This document shows, piece after piece, positions 42,413 to 52,040 of a DNA stretch of 64,000 nt. The translations under genes were made by a program, and so were the position numbers. Numbering within the stretch: position 1 is the first letter of the stretch; every line of letters begins with the position of its first letter. The stretch spans positions 1 to 64,000 of the forward strand of contig JBBQWM010000012.1 in the NCBI GenBank assembly GCA_038210655.1, written 5' to 3'. The notes below the pieces were generated by a model. That model ran no database searches and was not told the DNA's origin. It saw nothing but the letters and a program-made list of their open reading frames with translations. The stretch comes from 54-19 sp038210655 (lineage in GTDB: Bacteria > Chloroflexota > Chloroflexia > Chloroheliales > Chloroheliaceae).

Positions 42413-45400
42413 ATGAGAAAACTAAGTGTGGGACTGGCCGGTTTGAGTCTGGCTGCTACGGCTCAAACTAATATGGCTGGCTCTTATTCTGCTTATAGGT
42501 CGGTTAGTATTTCTAGCAATTTGGACTGGCAGACCGACCAGCGTGGGATGACCCCGCAAGGGATGTGCCGGATTATAATGGTGGCCCTACTGGTACTGGG
42601 GCCATACCTGGGGTTTCTTTTCCCGGTAAACTGGCCTGCTCCGGCGGTTGATGCGTCTGCCGCCTCGGTTTCAAATGCGGCCCAGACCAGCGCCGCCACG
42701 AACGCTTCGAGCGTGGCCCAGGCCGGAGCAAGCCCGCAGCGGCCCGGTATGTTTGGCCCGTTCAATAACGCTACCGGGCTAAACTCTATGCCCAAAATCT
42801 TCCCGGCGAGTTCCGCCACTTGCTTCTATGACCCAACCCAGCCTCCCCCGATTATTCCTTTGACGGGGGTACGCGGGGATGCCAAAAACTTTGGTGGGGG
42901 GACTATCTCTGGAACGCCAGTTACGGTAACATTGCTGGATGTTAATAACAATTTTGCCAATGTAAGCCAGTACACTAATCCTGCCGGGGGTGCCATTGCG
43001 ATGGACAACACCACCCCTGGAGCGCCTTCCGATAAGATATTAATCCTTCAGTATGATGCGTCTGGCTATTTGCGTACTTATTTTGATTATTATCTGCCCG
43101 GTAGCCCAAACTTTTCAGGCCGTTATGACCGGGCCTCGGCTACGCGCGTTTATTTTAGAAGTTCCGATTGTACCGCCTACGCGCTGGTTCCCAATCCTTT
43201 GCCGGTGGGACATCCGATCCCACTCACCGATACGGTTGATCTTGGGCTGGTAAACTGGCTGGGTGTGACCATGACGAACGGTACGAATGGGGCAGGCAAC
43301 CGCAAGTTTGATGTTGCGATGGTACAGCAAGCCGGGTTCGGTGGTCGAGTGTTTCTGGATGATGGTACAAACAACCCCCCGCCCCTTTATACCACCATCG
43401 GTTCAGCGACCCCTTCGGTCAACGTCTATACCTCTAGCAACGGTACAATTGGAAGCGTCCCGGTAGCGACTACCAACGTTGATGAAGAGGGCTATTATAT
43501 TATCGGTGGTACGGGGGCGGCGGTCCTAAATGGCACCTTCGTCTTGAAATTTAGTGGCGCAGTCAGCACCGGTATTTTGGATACCTACTATTGTAACTAT
43601 GCGCCTGGTTCCCAAACGGTGAACCCGGCTAATATGGTGCCGGTGAATGTGGTGGCCTCCCCATCGCAGCTAAATTATACGGTTACTTCCGGCGATCCAA
43701 GAGTGACAGGGAGTACCCCACCCTGTAAAACCAATTCGGGCAACCTATCGATCCCCGGTCTGCACGCGGTAATCCGTACCAACAAGCAAATTACCGGCAC
43801 GATCAGCCTCGATCCGAGCGTCCCCGCCGGGACAACCGTCGATGGGGCTTATGCAGTCGCCTATCGCTATAGTGATGACAAAGTAGGCGGAACCAGCAAT
43901 ACCGTAACGAGTGCCGACCATAATTATACAATCGAAGGGTTGCAACCCGGCACGGCCTATTATGTGCGCTTCTTTGCGCCGCCCGTGACGAACCCCCTTA
44001 CACCCCCTGAAGCGGTTGGTCAGTATTACGGTGGGCCACCCTTCACCGGGCAGACGCTGGATACGCCCAAAGGTTCTTTTATCCAAATAAATACTCCCGC
44101 CGGAGCTAATAATACACCGATTACCAACATAAATGCCAAGTTGCAACCTGGCGCGTTTTTTAGCGGACAGGTGGGCTTCTTTGGTGTTCCCGGCCCTACT
44201 ACCAAAGACGTGACCGTCCAGGTTTTCCGGCAAGCCGATCTGCTTCAGGCTAACCCGCAACCGGTAGATACGGTCAATACCCGCTCGGATGGAACTTATG
44301 ATACTCACAAAATGCTCGAACCGGGGCAAACCTATGTGCTGGCTTTCCGACCGTTTGGCGGGGCGCAAAGCTACATCGCAGCATGGTGCGGCCCGACTGC
44401 TCCGAACTGTGCGGCGGCGCCGGATAGTAGTGGAGCGCAAGCCTTTTTGATTATCGGCGGGGATACGATTAAGGTTGCTAACATCAACCTTTCACCGGGG
44501 GTAGTCTTAAACGGTACGCTCTACGGCTCTGATATTAATATCACTTTCCCCTATTCACTGGGCGCACTCGGTACGAACGTATCGGTCTACGTCTACAAGG
44601 TAAATATTGGGCCTAGTGGGCCGATTAGTCCAACGCTGGTACAGCTTTTCAATGTGACAGGTTCGGGAGCTACTTTCCCCTATACGACCAGTGCCTTATT
44701 TGTGAACACTGACTATGTTTTGAAATATGTGCCGACCAACCCGCCGACCGACCCCGGTTTCCGCTCGGCCTACTATACCTCGGCGTTTGTGACCGGGACG
44801 ACGCTTCTATCGGGGGCCGAACCGATCAATAAGCCCCTGGCGCAGCCCTATACCCTGAATAACATTAGTCTGGTGCGGGCTTCGGGTATTTCGGTTACGC
44901 TACTGACTTATCTGGGTGGGCCGTATAGCTCGGTACGGGTAGACGTATTCGATAGCAGTCAATATCCGCCGGGGCCTGGGGTGTTGCCACGCGCGACCGG
45001 TACGACCGACTCGAATGGGCAGTTGGTTTTGACCGGCCTCGACCCCTATCCGCCGACCGGGAATCCTTATCATATTCGGTTCTCGCCCACTGGTCAGCGA
45101 GCAACGGCCTGGTATACTACGACCTTAAGTGGTAGTTCGGCGGCCCCGGTCACTTTGCCGGTCGGCGCAATTCTGGCGATCAACTTTACCATGCCGCCCT
45201 TTGTGGCGGTCGGTGGGCAGATTTTGCCAGTTGGGATCAACTGGGCCGGGTCGTCGGTGCGGGTGCTGGATGCCAACAAGGTTGATTTTGGTACCTTTAC
45301 AAACGGGCCGAGCAGTCCGGTCGCCATTCAGGATAGCGCTCCCGGCTTAAATAACTGGACTTGGGATGCTTTCTTGCCACCGGGAACCTATTATTTCTCG

Positions 45401-48034
45401 ATTGTACCGAGTTCGAGTGCGGTCTATGTCCCACACTGGTGGGTGGCGAACAACCCGAACGGGGCCGACCCTAACTTGGCGCAACCGGTCTTGCTCGATC
45501 CATCCTTCCCCAATAACGGGGTGAGTATTACCTTTGTACCGGGGGGCGTGGTGCGGGTCTACGTCAACGACTATACGTTTGCGCCGGTAGTAGGAGCCAA
45601 TGTTGGCTTTTACGATAGTCAGGCTAACCTTGATAACGGCATAACTTCTTTCCCGACCGTTACAACCTCTGGTTTGCCGCCGTCGCCGCCTGGTCGGGAT
45701 GGTGGAACCGGCACAACCTTTAGCCGACCGCGTAACGCCCCGGTTTGGATTCAGGTTACGCCTTCTGCCGGAAACCAGGTGGAGTCGGGTAGCGTAGCTA
45801 ATCAAGCGGTAGCTATGGGCCAAACCCAATACGTTACGATTACGTTGCCGCCCACTCCATTTATCACGGGCTTTGTAAAGAGCCGGGGGCTTCCGCCTAA
45901 TCTCAATACAGAGTACCCGGATCAGAATTTACAGGTAACGTTAGTAGACCCGACCAGCAATGTGCAGTTACCGGGGGCAGGGGCGACCACGCTTACCGAT
46001 AATAATGGCTATTATTCTTTGCGGTTGCCACAAGGCCCGTTCAAGCTGAAGTTTTCGGCAGCCAGCAGGGAGACGCGCTACTGGTTTAATACACCCCAGC
46101 AAACCGGTACCAAAGAGTTTACGCTGGCGACGGTCATCCAGAAGCAATCGGGCCGTATTTTCGCTAACTACAACCAGATTTACGACTTCTCGGTTACGAC
46201 AACCCCTAATGGTTGTCGTATAACCGATATGTACGTGATTAGTACAACGCTGACGACGGCTCAGATTCGCTATCTGACTAACTGTCAGGGTACGACCCAG
46301 TTGGGCTGGAGTATCGGTACGCCAACTCCGGGTGCAACCTGGAGTGCCTATATAGCGAGTGGTACTTTTATTTCGGTGACAGACCCCGGCGGGCCGTATA
46401 CCCATACGGCGACTATCACCGGCCTGTCTCCTGATACAAACTACTACGTGCGGCCTTTTAGCCAGATGCCGCTGACGGGTGGGACAATTATCGGGGCCGA
46501 TGTAGAGTTGCACGTGCGTACTTCGGCGGATGGCAAGAGTTGGTATTTTGCAGGTGGCAATACGACCAGTGCTGCGCCGGTCAGTACGACCGAAGTATTA
46601 CATCTGTTTAACTATACCAATAGTCCAACGACGGCCTTTGTTCATTACTATACGACCACTGGTGGGGTCACTCCGACACCCAAGCAGGTAAACTTGCCGG
46701 CCCAGGGACGGGTAGATGTGCAGGTCTATAACCCGGCGGACGCAGCGTCGCTTGCCAGCACCGGTTATAGCGGGTTCCATAGTACGCTGGTGACAGCCAG
46801 TCAGGGTATTATGGTCGAGAAGTCGCAAACCATGATCGGAAATATAAATGGCTACGCCTATAGTGGTGGCTATTCGATACCGGGTGCGACCTCCCCTTCA
46901 AACCTGTGGTTCTTCCCGGAAATTTCGACCAATGCGGCTAAAGAGCAGGTAATCTCGCTGCTCAATCCAAGCCCGACTATCACCGCTTGTGTCCGTCTGA
47001 CCTATCAAGACGGTAGCTCGACCGGGTTGGTCAGGCCGAATGGCACGGCGGGTAATCCGCAGTATCTGGTTATGGCCCCTAACACGCGCTTCCAGTTTAT
47101 CGTAGGAGCCGACGTGGTCTTTGGGCCGGGCCAGGCCAACCTGGAGCTGGGCCTGAAGGTGACTACGGCGAACTATATGTTCCCCGGCTATAACTGCACC
47201 AAGACCCCGGTGGTAGCCGAGGTTGAAACACATTATGCTCAAGCCACTTTTGATCTTTATCATAAGGGGGTTGCGGGTATGATGGGCGCGTCCGGGTCTA
47301 GCCAGCGCTGGTATTTCCTGGACGGGCAAAGCGACAAACCTTACGATGTGCAGTATAGCGTTCTGAATACCAACGGCAATATAGCTGCGCCGCCCGCTAT
47401 CGTGACGATTACGGCTTCGATTGATAATCCGGCTACCGGCAATATCGCGCTGACTAAGCAAATCACCTTTACCGTTCCAGCCAACAAGCGGGTCAGTTTC
47501 TCAATTCCGTCCACTCTGTTCAACCAGGGTGCGTCAGGACAACGCTTTGGCTTTACGGCTCAGGTCGATGCGAGTGATGCGGTAGTAGTCCAGCGTTCGG
47601 TACGTTATCTCTACAGTTCTAGTCCGGCCCTGACCGGTCTCTATCACGAGATCGGTGTAACACGAGCCAGTTCGCAATGGTTGTTCGCTGCCGGAGATAC
47701 AATCTTCGACTCGACTACCAGGAAGTTTACCGAGGAGGCTTTGAATATTTACAACTCGAATCCGGCGGCAGTCACGCTGACGATTACCTACTACACGGAT
47801 ACCGGGGTGCAGGTTTTCAACAACTTCGTGGTGGCTCCCTACAGCCGAATTAACGTGCAACCATCGGCTAATGCCAGTCCGACTTACCCGTCGGTGGGTG
47901 TGGGCCGAACAGTCGCAATTAAGGTCGATAGTGGCGGTGTATCGGGTATCTTTGCCGAGCGGTTGGTTTACTGGCGTAAAGGTAATACCAACGGCGGTAA
48001 CGCTATCTATGGCTGGTATCCCTCCGGCTATTAA
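42413..48034 (+). CDS. Giant secreted multi-domain beta-sandwich protein (1873 aa)
   Basis: Probable cell-surface or secreted protein. About 48 residues precede a hydrophobic helix (CRIIMVALLVLGPYLGFLFP, about 52-72), then an Ala/Ser linker. Residues about 150-1270 contain repeated carboxypeptidase-regulatory-like beta-sandwich modules, recognisable by blocks such as TTDSNGQLVLTGLDPYPP, TLTDNNGYYSLRLPQGPFKL and TRSDGTYDTHKMLEPGQTYV. A fibronectin-III-like module follows (HTATITGLSPDTNYYVRPF). The last ~500 residues hold four related modules beginning WYFAGGNTT (~1377), LWFFPEIST (~1498), WYFLDGQSD (~1633) and WLFAAGDTI (~1755), resembling DUF5719-type WYFAEG repeats. AAAGGTG precedes the ATG. 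A strong terminator follows. Confidence 0.8.
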   Translation: MRKLSVGLAGLSLAATAQTNMAGSYSAYRSVSISSNLDWQTDQRGMTPQGMCRIIMVALLVLGPYLGFLFPVNWPAPAVDASAASVSNAAQTSAATNASSVAQAGASPQRPGMFGPFNNATGLNSMPKIFPASSATCFYDPTQPPPIIPLTGVRGDAKNFGGGTISGTPVTVTLLDVNNNFANVSQYTNPAGGAIAMDNTTPGAPSDKILILQYDASGYLRTYFDYYLPGSPNFSGRYDRASATRVYFRSSDCTAYALVPNPLPVGHPIPLTDTVDLGLVNWLGVTMTNGTNGAGNRKFDVAMVQQAGFGGRVFLDDGTNNPPPLYTTIGSATPSVNVYTSSNGTIGSVPVATTNVDEEGYYIIGGTGAAVLNGTFVLKFSGAVSTGILDTYYCNYAPGSQTVNPANMVPVNVVASPSQLNYTVTSGDPRVTGSTPPCKTNSGNLSIPGLHAVIRTNKQITGTISLDPSVPAGTTVDGAYAVAYRYSDDKVGGTSNTVTSADHNYTIEGLQPGTAYYVRFFAPPVTNPLTPPEAVGQYYGGPPFTGQTLDTPKGSFIQINTPAGANNTPITNINAKLQPGAFFSGQVGFFGVPGPTTKDVTVQVFRQADLLQANPQPVDTVNTRSDGTYDTHKMLEPGQTYVLAFRPFGGAQSYIAAWCGPTAPNCAAAPDSSGAQAFLIIGGDTIKVANINLSPGVVLNGTLYGSDINITFPYSLGALGTNVSVYVYKVNIGPSGPISPTLVQLFNVTGSGATFPYTTSALFVNTDYVLKYVPTNPPTDPGFRSAYYTSAFVTGTTLLSGAEPINKPLAQPYTLNNISLVRASGISVTLLTYLGGPYSSVRVDVFDSSQYPPGPGVLPRATGTTDSNGQLVLTGLDPYPPTGNPYHIRFSPTGQRATAWYTTTLSGSSAAPVTLPVGAILAINFTMPPFVAVGGQILPVGINWAGSSVRVLDANKVDFGTFTNGPSSPVAIQDSAPGLNNWTWDAFLPPGTYYFSIVPSSSAVYVPHWWVANNPNGADPNLAQPVLLDPSFPNNGVSITFVPGGVVRVYVNDYTFAPVVGANVGFYDSQANLDNGITSFPTVTTSGLPPSPPGRDGGTGTTFSRPRNAPVWIQVTPSAGNQVESGSVANQAVAMGQTQYVTITLPPTPFITGFVKSRGLPPNLNTEYPDQNLQVTLVDPTSNVQLPGAGATTLTDNNGYYSLRLPQGPFKLKFSAASRETRYWFNTPQQTGTKEFTLATVIQKQSGRIFANYNQIYDFSVTTTPNGCRITDMYVISTTLTTAQIRYLTNCQGTTQLGWSIGTPTPGATWSAYIASGTFISVTDPGGPYTHTATITGLSPDTNYYVRPFSQMPLTGGTIIGADVELHVRTSADGKSWYFAGGNTTSAAPVSTTEVLHLFNYTNSPTTAFVHYYTTTGGVTPTPKQVNLPAQGRVDVQVYNPADAASLASTGYSGFHSTLVTASQGIMVEKSQTMIGNINGYAYSGGYSIPGATSPSNLWFFPEISTNAAKEQVISLLNPSPTITACVRLTYQDGSSTGLVRPNGTAGNPQYLVMAPNTRFQFIVGADVVFGPGQANLELGLKVTTANYMFPGYNCTKTPVVAEVETHYAQATFDLYHKGVAGMMGASGSSQRWYFLDGQSDKPYDVQYSVLNTNGNIAAPPAIVTITASIDNPATGNIALTKQITFTVPANKRVSFSIPSTLFNQGASGQRFGFTAQVDASDAVVVQRSVRYLYSSSPALTGLYHEIGVTRASSQWLFAAGDTIFDSTTRKFTEEALNIYNSNPAAVTLTITYYTDTGVQVFNNFVVAPYSRINVQPSANASPTYPSVGVGRTVAIKVDSGGVSGIFAERLVYWRKGNTNGGNAIYGWYPSGY

Positions 48035-48051
48035 ATTGGTACAAAGCGTTA

Positions 48052-48087
48052 GTAGCTATTCAGGCCAGGAGTGGTCTGAATAGCTAC
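48052..48087. repeat. Minimal family G element
   Basis: GTAGCTATTCAG (48052-48063) and CTGAATAGCTAC (48076-48087) are perfect inverted repeats with only 12 bases between them. It is the shortest copy of the family and lies 17 bp after the giant gene. Confidence 0.75.
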
Positions 48088-48126
48088 GAGTTAATACCTG
48101 ATTTCTTCAAGGGAGAATAAGCAGCA

Positions 48127-48164
48127 GCAAAGCCGCCCGATGTTTTAACACCGGGCGGCTTTGC
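48127..48164. terminator. Intrinsic terminator after the giant protein gene
   Basis: GCAAAGCCGCCCG (48127-48139) pairs perfectly with CGGGCGGCTTTGC (48152-48164), 12-nt loop, followed by TTT. A partial family B repeat (GGGTAGGGTCGCCCCTACC) lies just beyond at about 48207-48227. Confidence 0.85.
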
Positions 48165-48337
48165 TTTAACCGGGTAACTTACATCAAATGGCAAAGAGAT
48201 TGGGCCGGGTAGGGTCGCCCCTACCAAAATCGGGTCAATGTTGTGGAATTTGCTGTAAAGAAGCCTGGTTCAGCTTTTGTAGCTGGCTAGAAAGATATAC
48301 CAGGGACATATCCCTACGACTGCTATTTAAGGGCGGT

Positions 48338-50203
48338 TCACGAGAGCCAGCCCTTTTGTTTGAGAAGCGTATTACCCAGCAAGCCCAGTAAAACTTCGTA
48401 GCGGGTGCCTTTGTTTTCGGGATGATACTCGAAGCGATTGCGCTCGAAATATTGCACCGTGTAGGTTTTGCCGTCGTCCGGGTTGACCTCGTCGAACTCC
48501 TCGGAAGTCGGGAAGCCGTAGAGGGCCAGACCGCCTTTCGCCTCCCAATAGTCCTTAAAAGTGTGCGCCAGGGTGTGACCGGTCTCCGGGAAATAGAGGA
48601 CGTTCGGGATCGTCGGAGGGGGTGCGGCAACCCGGTTGAAGGGTGTTTCGCCTTTGGTGCGGCGGGCTTCGGTCAATTGGTTGCCCAACAGTCCTAGCAA
48701 AATTTCGTATTGGGTTCCGGCGTTCTCCGGGTGGTACTCGAAGCGGTTACGCTCGAAATACTGGACAGTATAGATTTTGCCATCGGTCGGATTGTACTCG
48801 CGGATTGCCTCAGTGCGTGGGAAGCCGAATTGTGCGAGGCCACCCTTTGCCTCCCAGTAAGCCCTGAACAGCGGTGAGAGATTATGGCCGGTTTCGGTGT
48901 AGTAATTGCCGCCCGGCGCTTTGTTTGGTTGAACTGGGGCGGTCAGGGTTTTATCGGCGTTAGGCCAATCCAGTCGGTAGATTTGCTTATCCTTGACCGT
49001 TAGTAGCGTGGTTGGGGCGTTAGGATTGACAAAATAACTGTAATTGTTGGTACGGTCGAGCGTAGCGATGTTTTGCCAGTTGACCCCACCGTCCGTCGAA
49101 TGCCACAGGTTCGGGCCTTCGAGCGTGAACAGGTTGTTCGGTGTGTTGGTGGCCTGGAAGAGATTTACCCCGAATTGCACCCCGAACGGCAAGCTAAGGT
49201 TCGTCCAGCTTATCCCGCCATCCCTCGAAATCTGGTACTGTTCGTTTTGTGGAACATACCCATAACCTCCGCTGCCCGTTCGCAGTCGGATCAGCGCCTC
49301 GTTGGTGCGATAGAATAGGAAAGCGTAATCCCGACCCCGATAGCCGATTTCGCGGAAAGTCCGCCCGCCGTCGGTCGAAAGGTGGTAAGTGGTGCGACTG
49401 CTGGAAGGGCTGCCCCCGCTCTGTACCGCCAGTAGCAGCCAATCTACCGGGGTAGCGCGTCCCGGCAACATTTGCACCGACTGAAAATATTTATCTCGGC
49501 TAGTGCGGTTCTCATAACGCTTTTCCCAGGTACGCCCAGCATCGCTTGAGGCGTAGACCGAATAGTAGTAGGGTACAAATTCGTAGAATTTCTCTTCCGG
49601 GATGTCCGCGCCCTTAACGGTGACGTAGACTATCCGCGCATCCTGGGCCGCTGCCGAGACCGACTCGACCTTGCCGTTGAACTGTTGCCCGCGTTCTTCG
49701 TTGGTACGCCCGCCGTCCGCGCTATAATAAAGCCGCCCGTTTTTCAACCCATAGAGTTGCAAAGTCCCATCGGCAGCAATGGCCGACGGTCGGAAGGGTA
49801 GGGCCAATTCGTCGGCAGGATTTTTACCGATTCGCACCGCATTATTGCCCTCGGTAAAGCTAAAGAGCAGGCCGTTTTCCTCGTTGCATAGTGCCAGGTT
49901 GCGGTTGCTCAGTTGTTTGACCTCTCCGGTCGCATAGTTATAAGAAAAAGTTCCCTTTGCTTCCTCGTTATAATAAGAATAGCCCCTGGAAACGATCACG
50001 GTGTTGGGTTGGGTAGCATCGAAGCAGCCAATAGTGTTGGCTTCTTTGTTCAAAGTAACACCGGTATTTTGCCAGCCACGTGTTTCGACCGGCGGGGTAG
50101 TTTGGGCCTGAGCCTCGAAGCTTTGGGCCGCTAGAAGCAAAGTTAGAATTATTAAAGTTGCCAGGGCCGTGCCGCTACGCCTGGATTTCAAAATTTGGTT
50201 CAT
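48338..50203 (-). CDS. Secreted BNR/Asp-box repeat protein with duplicated C-terminal module
   Basis: A 621-aa secreted protein (signal peptide ~1-34, ending FEAQAQ). At least five Asp-box motifs appear: SADGGRTNEE, SSDAGRTWEK, STDGGRTFRE, SRDGGISWTN and STDGGVNWQN, implying a sialidase-like or Ycf48-like beta-propeller. No sialidase Arg triad or FRIP motif is obvious, so enzymatic activity is unlikely (inference). The C-terminus has two copies of an ~80-residue module (YTETGHNLSPLFRAYWEAKG and FPETGHTLAHTFKDYWEAKG, each ending RFEYHPEN...LLGLLGN), a likely cell-surface-binding LGFP-like unit. Convergent with the giant protein gene. Confidence 0.85.
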   Translation of the reverse strand: MNQILKSRRSGTALATLIILTLLLAAQSFEAQAQTTPPVETRGWQNTGVTLNKEANTIGCFDATQPNTVIVSRGYSYYNEEAKGTFSYNYATGEVKQLSNRNLALCNEENGLLFSFTEGNNAVRIGKNPADELALPFRPSAIAADGTLQLYGLKNGRLYYSADGGRTNEERGQQFNGKVESVSAAAQDARIVYVTVKGADIPEEKFYEFVPYYYSVYASSDAGRTWEKRYENRTSRDKYFQSVQMLPGRATPVDWLLLAVQSGGSPSSSRTTYHLSTDGGRTFREIGYRGRDYAFLFYRTNEALIRLRTGSGGYGYVPQNEQYQISRDGGISWTNLSLPFGVQFGVNLFQATNTPNNLFTLEGPNLWHSTDGGVNWQNIATLDRTNNYSYFVNPNAPTTLLTVKDKQIYRLDWPNADKTLTAPVQPNKAPGGNYYTETGHNLSPLFRAYWEAKGGLAQFGFPRTEAIREYNPTDGKIYTVQYFERNRFEYHPENAGTQYEILLGLLGNQLTEARRTKGETPFNRVAAPPPTIPNVLYFPETGHTLAHTFKDYWEAKGGLALYGFPTSEEFDEVNPDDGKTYTVQYFERNRFEYHPENKGTRYEVLLGLLGNTLLKQKGWLS

Positions 50204-50301
50204 GCTGGCTCCAACCTTCCTGAATAAAATTAAGAGTCCATCAAAGTACGGTTGAGTTGTTACAATATTATAACGGATTGAGGGGAGGCGGGTTGCACCC
50301 G

Positions 50302-51114
50302 CTAATGGCCCAGACGCTGCTTGATGTGGCGGCGCATTTCCCAGCGCGGATGGAACCCGCCCAGGCGGGTCGTCAGAATGCGGATGCGGGCAATCGTCGG
50401 GGCAGCGGCTTCTTCGCTATCGAGCTTCGGGGGGCGGTTGGATTGGATAGCCGTAATAAGGCTCTGGCAGTCCGAGAATAGCACGACATGAAACTGGTCG
50501 GCGGCGGGCAGGTTGCGCTCGTCTTCCAAGCGCCCAATCAGATCGATCAGGGCCAGTTCGACCGCGACCGCCTCGGCCTCGTAGCTGGAAGCAACCCGTA
50601 ATTCTTCCGGCCCAGTTTGCCAGGAAGACCGTCCGACCGGCGGGTTCAATATCATACAGCGATAGGAAGCATACCCGGCAATACCGTCGCGTAGCCCTAG
50701 TTTTCGCAACCGGGATTGGTTGGAATTGGCCCGTTCTTTGTCGGTGTAAAATCCGCCATCACTCCAAATTGCGGCTAGTGGCAATTTGCGCGGGTCGAAA
50801 TTAGTCTGGATCGGCAATAATATGTCTTCCTGCCCTCGGCTGATTACCATGACATCCCGATTCTTACGTACCAGCGCCAATCGGTCGATCAGGTATTGGA
50901 TTTCGGCGGCGGTCAGTTTGAGGGCAACCCCGCGCACCAACTCATTCGGTTCGACCCCCGGATAATCATAGAGGGCTGGGATCAGTCGCAAAAAAAGCGC
51001 CTGAATATGGTCGCGCTGGCTCAGTTCGACCTGGGGGCGAGGGTCAGGCCGGATATGATCGGTTTGCCGTCGGATTTCCTCCTGGGCTTTGCGGGCTGTA
51101 AAACTAATTTTCAT
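50302..51114 (-). CDS. RNase H-fold protein with unknown N-terminal domain
   Basis: A 270-aa protein. Residues about 112-225 match an RNase H-like core: AAIWSDGGFYTD (D119, strand 1), SSYEAEAVAVELALI (E181) and VVLFSDCQSLITAI (D215), the D-E-D metal site in the usual order. The fourth acidic/His position is not obvious near the short C-terminus. The N-terminal ~110 residues (LSQRDHIQALFLRLIPALYD, LTAAEIQYLIDRLALVRKNR) form a helical domain I do not recognise. The ATG at 51114 has no ribosome binding site but sits 7 bases after a TATAAT, so the mRNA is probably leaderless. A frame extending to 51291 is less likely. Confidence 0.7.
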   Translation of the reverse strand: MKISFTARKAQEEIRRQTDHIRPDPRPQVELSQRDHIQALFLRLIPALYDYPGVEPNELVRGVALKLTAAEIQYLIDRLALVRKNRDVMVISRGQEDILLPIQTNFDPRKLPLAAIWSDGGFYTDKERANSNQSRLRKLGLRDGIAGYASYRCMILNPPVGRSSWQTGPEELRVASSYEAEAVAVELALIDLIGRLEDERNLPAADQFHVVLFSDCQSLITAIQSNRPPKLDSEEAAAPTIARIRILTTRLGGFHPRWEMRRHIKQRLGH

Positions 51115-51118
51115 GCTT

Positions 51119-51130
51119 GCTATTATACCA
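51119..51130 (-). promoter_or_regulatory. Promoter giving a probably leaderless mRNA
   Basis: On the minus strand TGGTATAAT (extended -10, TATAAT at 51127-51122) is followed by only AGCAAGC before the ATG at 51114. Transcription would begin at or next to the start codon. Confidence 0.6.
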
Positions 51131-51251
51131 CTATAACAAGTTGCTCGGTTAGGCGAGTGCAAATCTCTTTTGTCTGGTAAACCTGGTATATTTCTTGCCT
51201 TTGAATTAGTGATACAAAAACGAAAATGAAAACTAACAAAAGGAGGGACAA

Positions 51252-51494
51252 ATGTTGACTGCAACCCATAACCGAACCACGATCCTATCAATAACCGCTA
51301 ACACCTTTGACCAATCCCAATTAGCCAGTGCAATGAAAATTTTGAGTTCGCTGGATTGCAAAGCGGGCGGCGCTCGTGAAGCGGTCGAACGGGCTATTTT
51401 GAAATTGAGTATGGGAAAGCTGCACTTGCTTCAATTTTACGTCGATGAAGCTAACAAGGATTGGCGCACTTTGCTCAATTGGTTCGAGATATAA
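51252..51494 (+). CDS. Small hypothetical protein (80 aa)
   Basis: A convincing small gene: AGGAGGG at ideal distance before the ATG at 51252. The product (begins MLTATHNRTTILSITANTFD; ends VDEANKDWRTLLNWFEI) is soluble and probably helical, with no recognised family. It is divergent from the RNase H-like gene (137-bp gap) and convergent with the VOC gene (6 bp). It could be a regulator or partner of the former, which is only positional inference. Confidence 0.7.
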   Translation: MLTATHNRTTILSITANTFDQSQLASAMKILSSLDCKAGGAREAVERAILKLSMGKLHLLQFYVDEANKDWRTLLNWFEI

Positions 51495-51500
51495 GAGCGA

Positions 51501-52031
51501 TTAAACTATAGCGCTGGCAATTCCCATCGGTAGTTGGCTGTCCGGCTTTTGAGCCGTCCATGCTTCGATCAGCTTGTGGGCAGCCTCAGCATCCTGCTCG
51601 TTGAGGCTGCGGAGCGGCAGCGAAAGCTGCACTTTGATTTCGTTCGGGTCGAAAAAAGTGATATAACGATTAAAACTATCTTCTTCCGGGCCGGTGTAGG
51701 CAATCCCATTTTCTTCCAGCCGCCGCCGGTATTCTTCCAGATCGGCTTCTGAACTCACTTCAAATGAGACGTGTTTTAGGGCACTCGATATACCGACCTC
51801 CTGCGGGTTTTGCGGCACGTTCCGCACCTCGAAGAAAGCCAGATCACCCCCGTTCGCCAGCTTAAAGAACATATGAAGATAAGGATAATCCTCCCCGGTG
51901 CTGGGTACTTTCGGCTTTGAGACGTGGGCGACCAACTCAAGGCCCATTATATGTGACCAAAAGTGGGCTGTCTTATCCATATCCCAGGTCACATAGGCGA
52001 TATGGTGCATCTGCTGGGCTATATTTTCCAT
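51501..52031 (-). CDS. VOC-superfamily protein 1 (glyoxalase/dioxygenase type)
   Basis: A 176-aa vicinal-oxygen-chelate protein. Paired beta-alpha-beta-beta-beta units start MHHIAYVTWDMDKTAHFWSH and LKHVSFEVSSEADLEEYRRR. Metal-ligand candidates are the first His pair, the His of LKHVSF and a late Glu. The C-terminal ~30 residues (DAEAAHKLIEAWTAQKPDSQ) are shared in style with the neighbouring VOC protein. The two are paralogues in one transcription unit divergent from an HxlR regulator. The ribosome binding site GGAG lies in a family F repeat. Confidence 0.88.
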   Translation of the reverse strand: MENIAQQMHHIAYVTWDMDKTAHFWSHIMGLELVAHVSKPKVPSTGEDYPYLHMFFKLANGGDLAFFEVRNVPQNPQEVGISSALKHVSFEVSSEADLEEYRRRLEENGIAYTGPEEDSFNRYITFFDPNEIKVQLSLPLRSLNEQDAEAAHKLIEAWTAQKPDSQLPMGIASAIV

Positions 52032-52040
52032 CTTTCCGGC

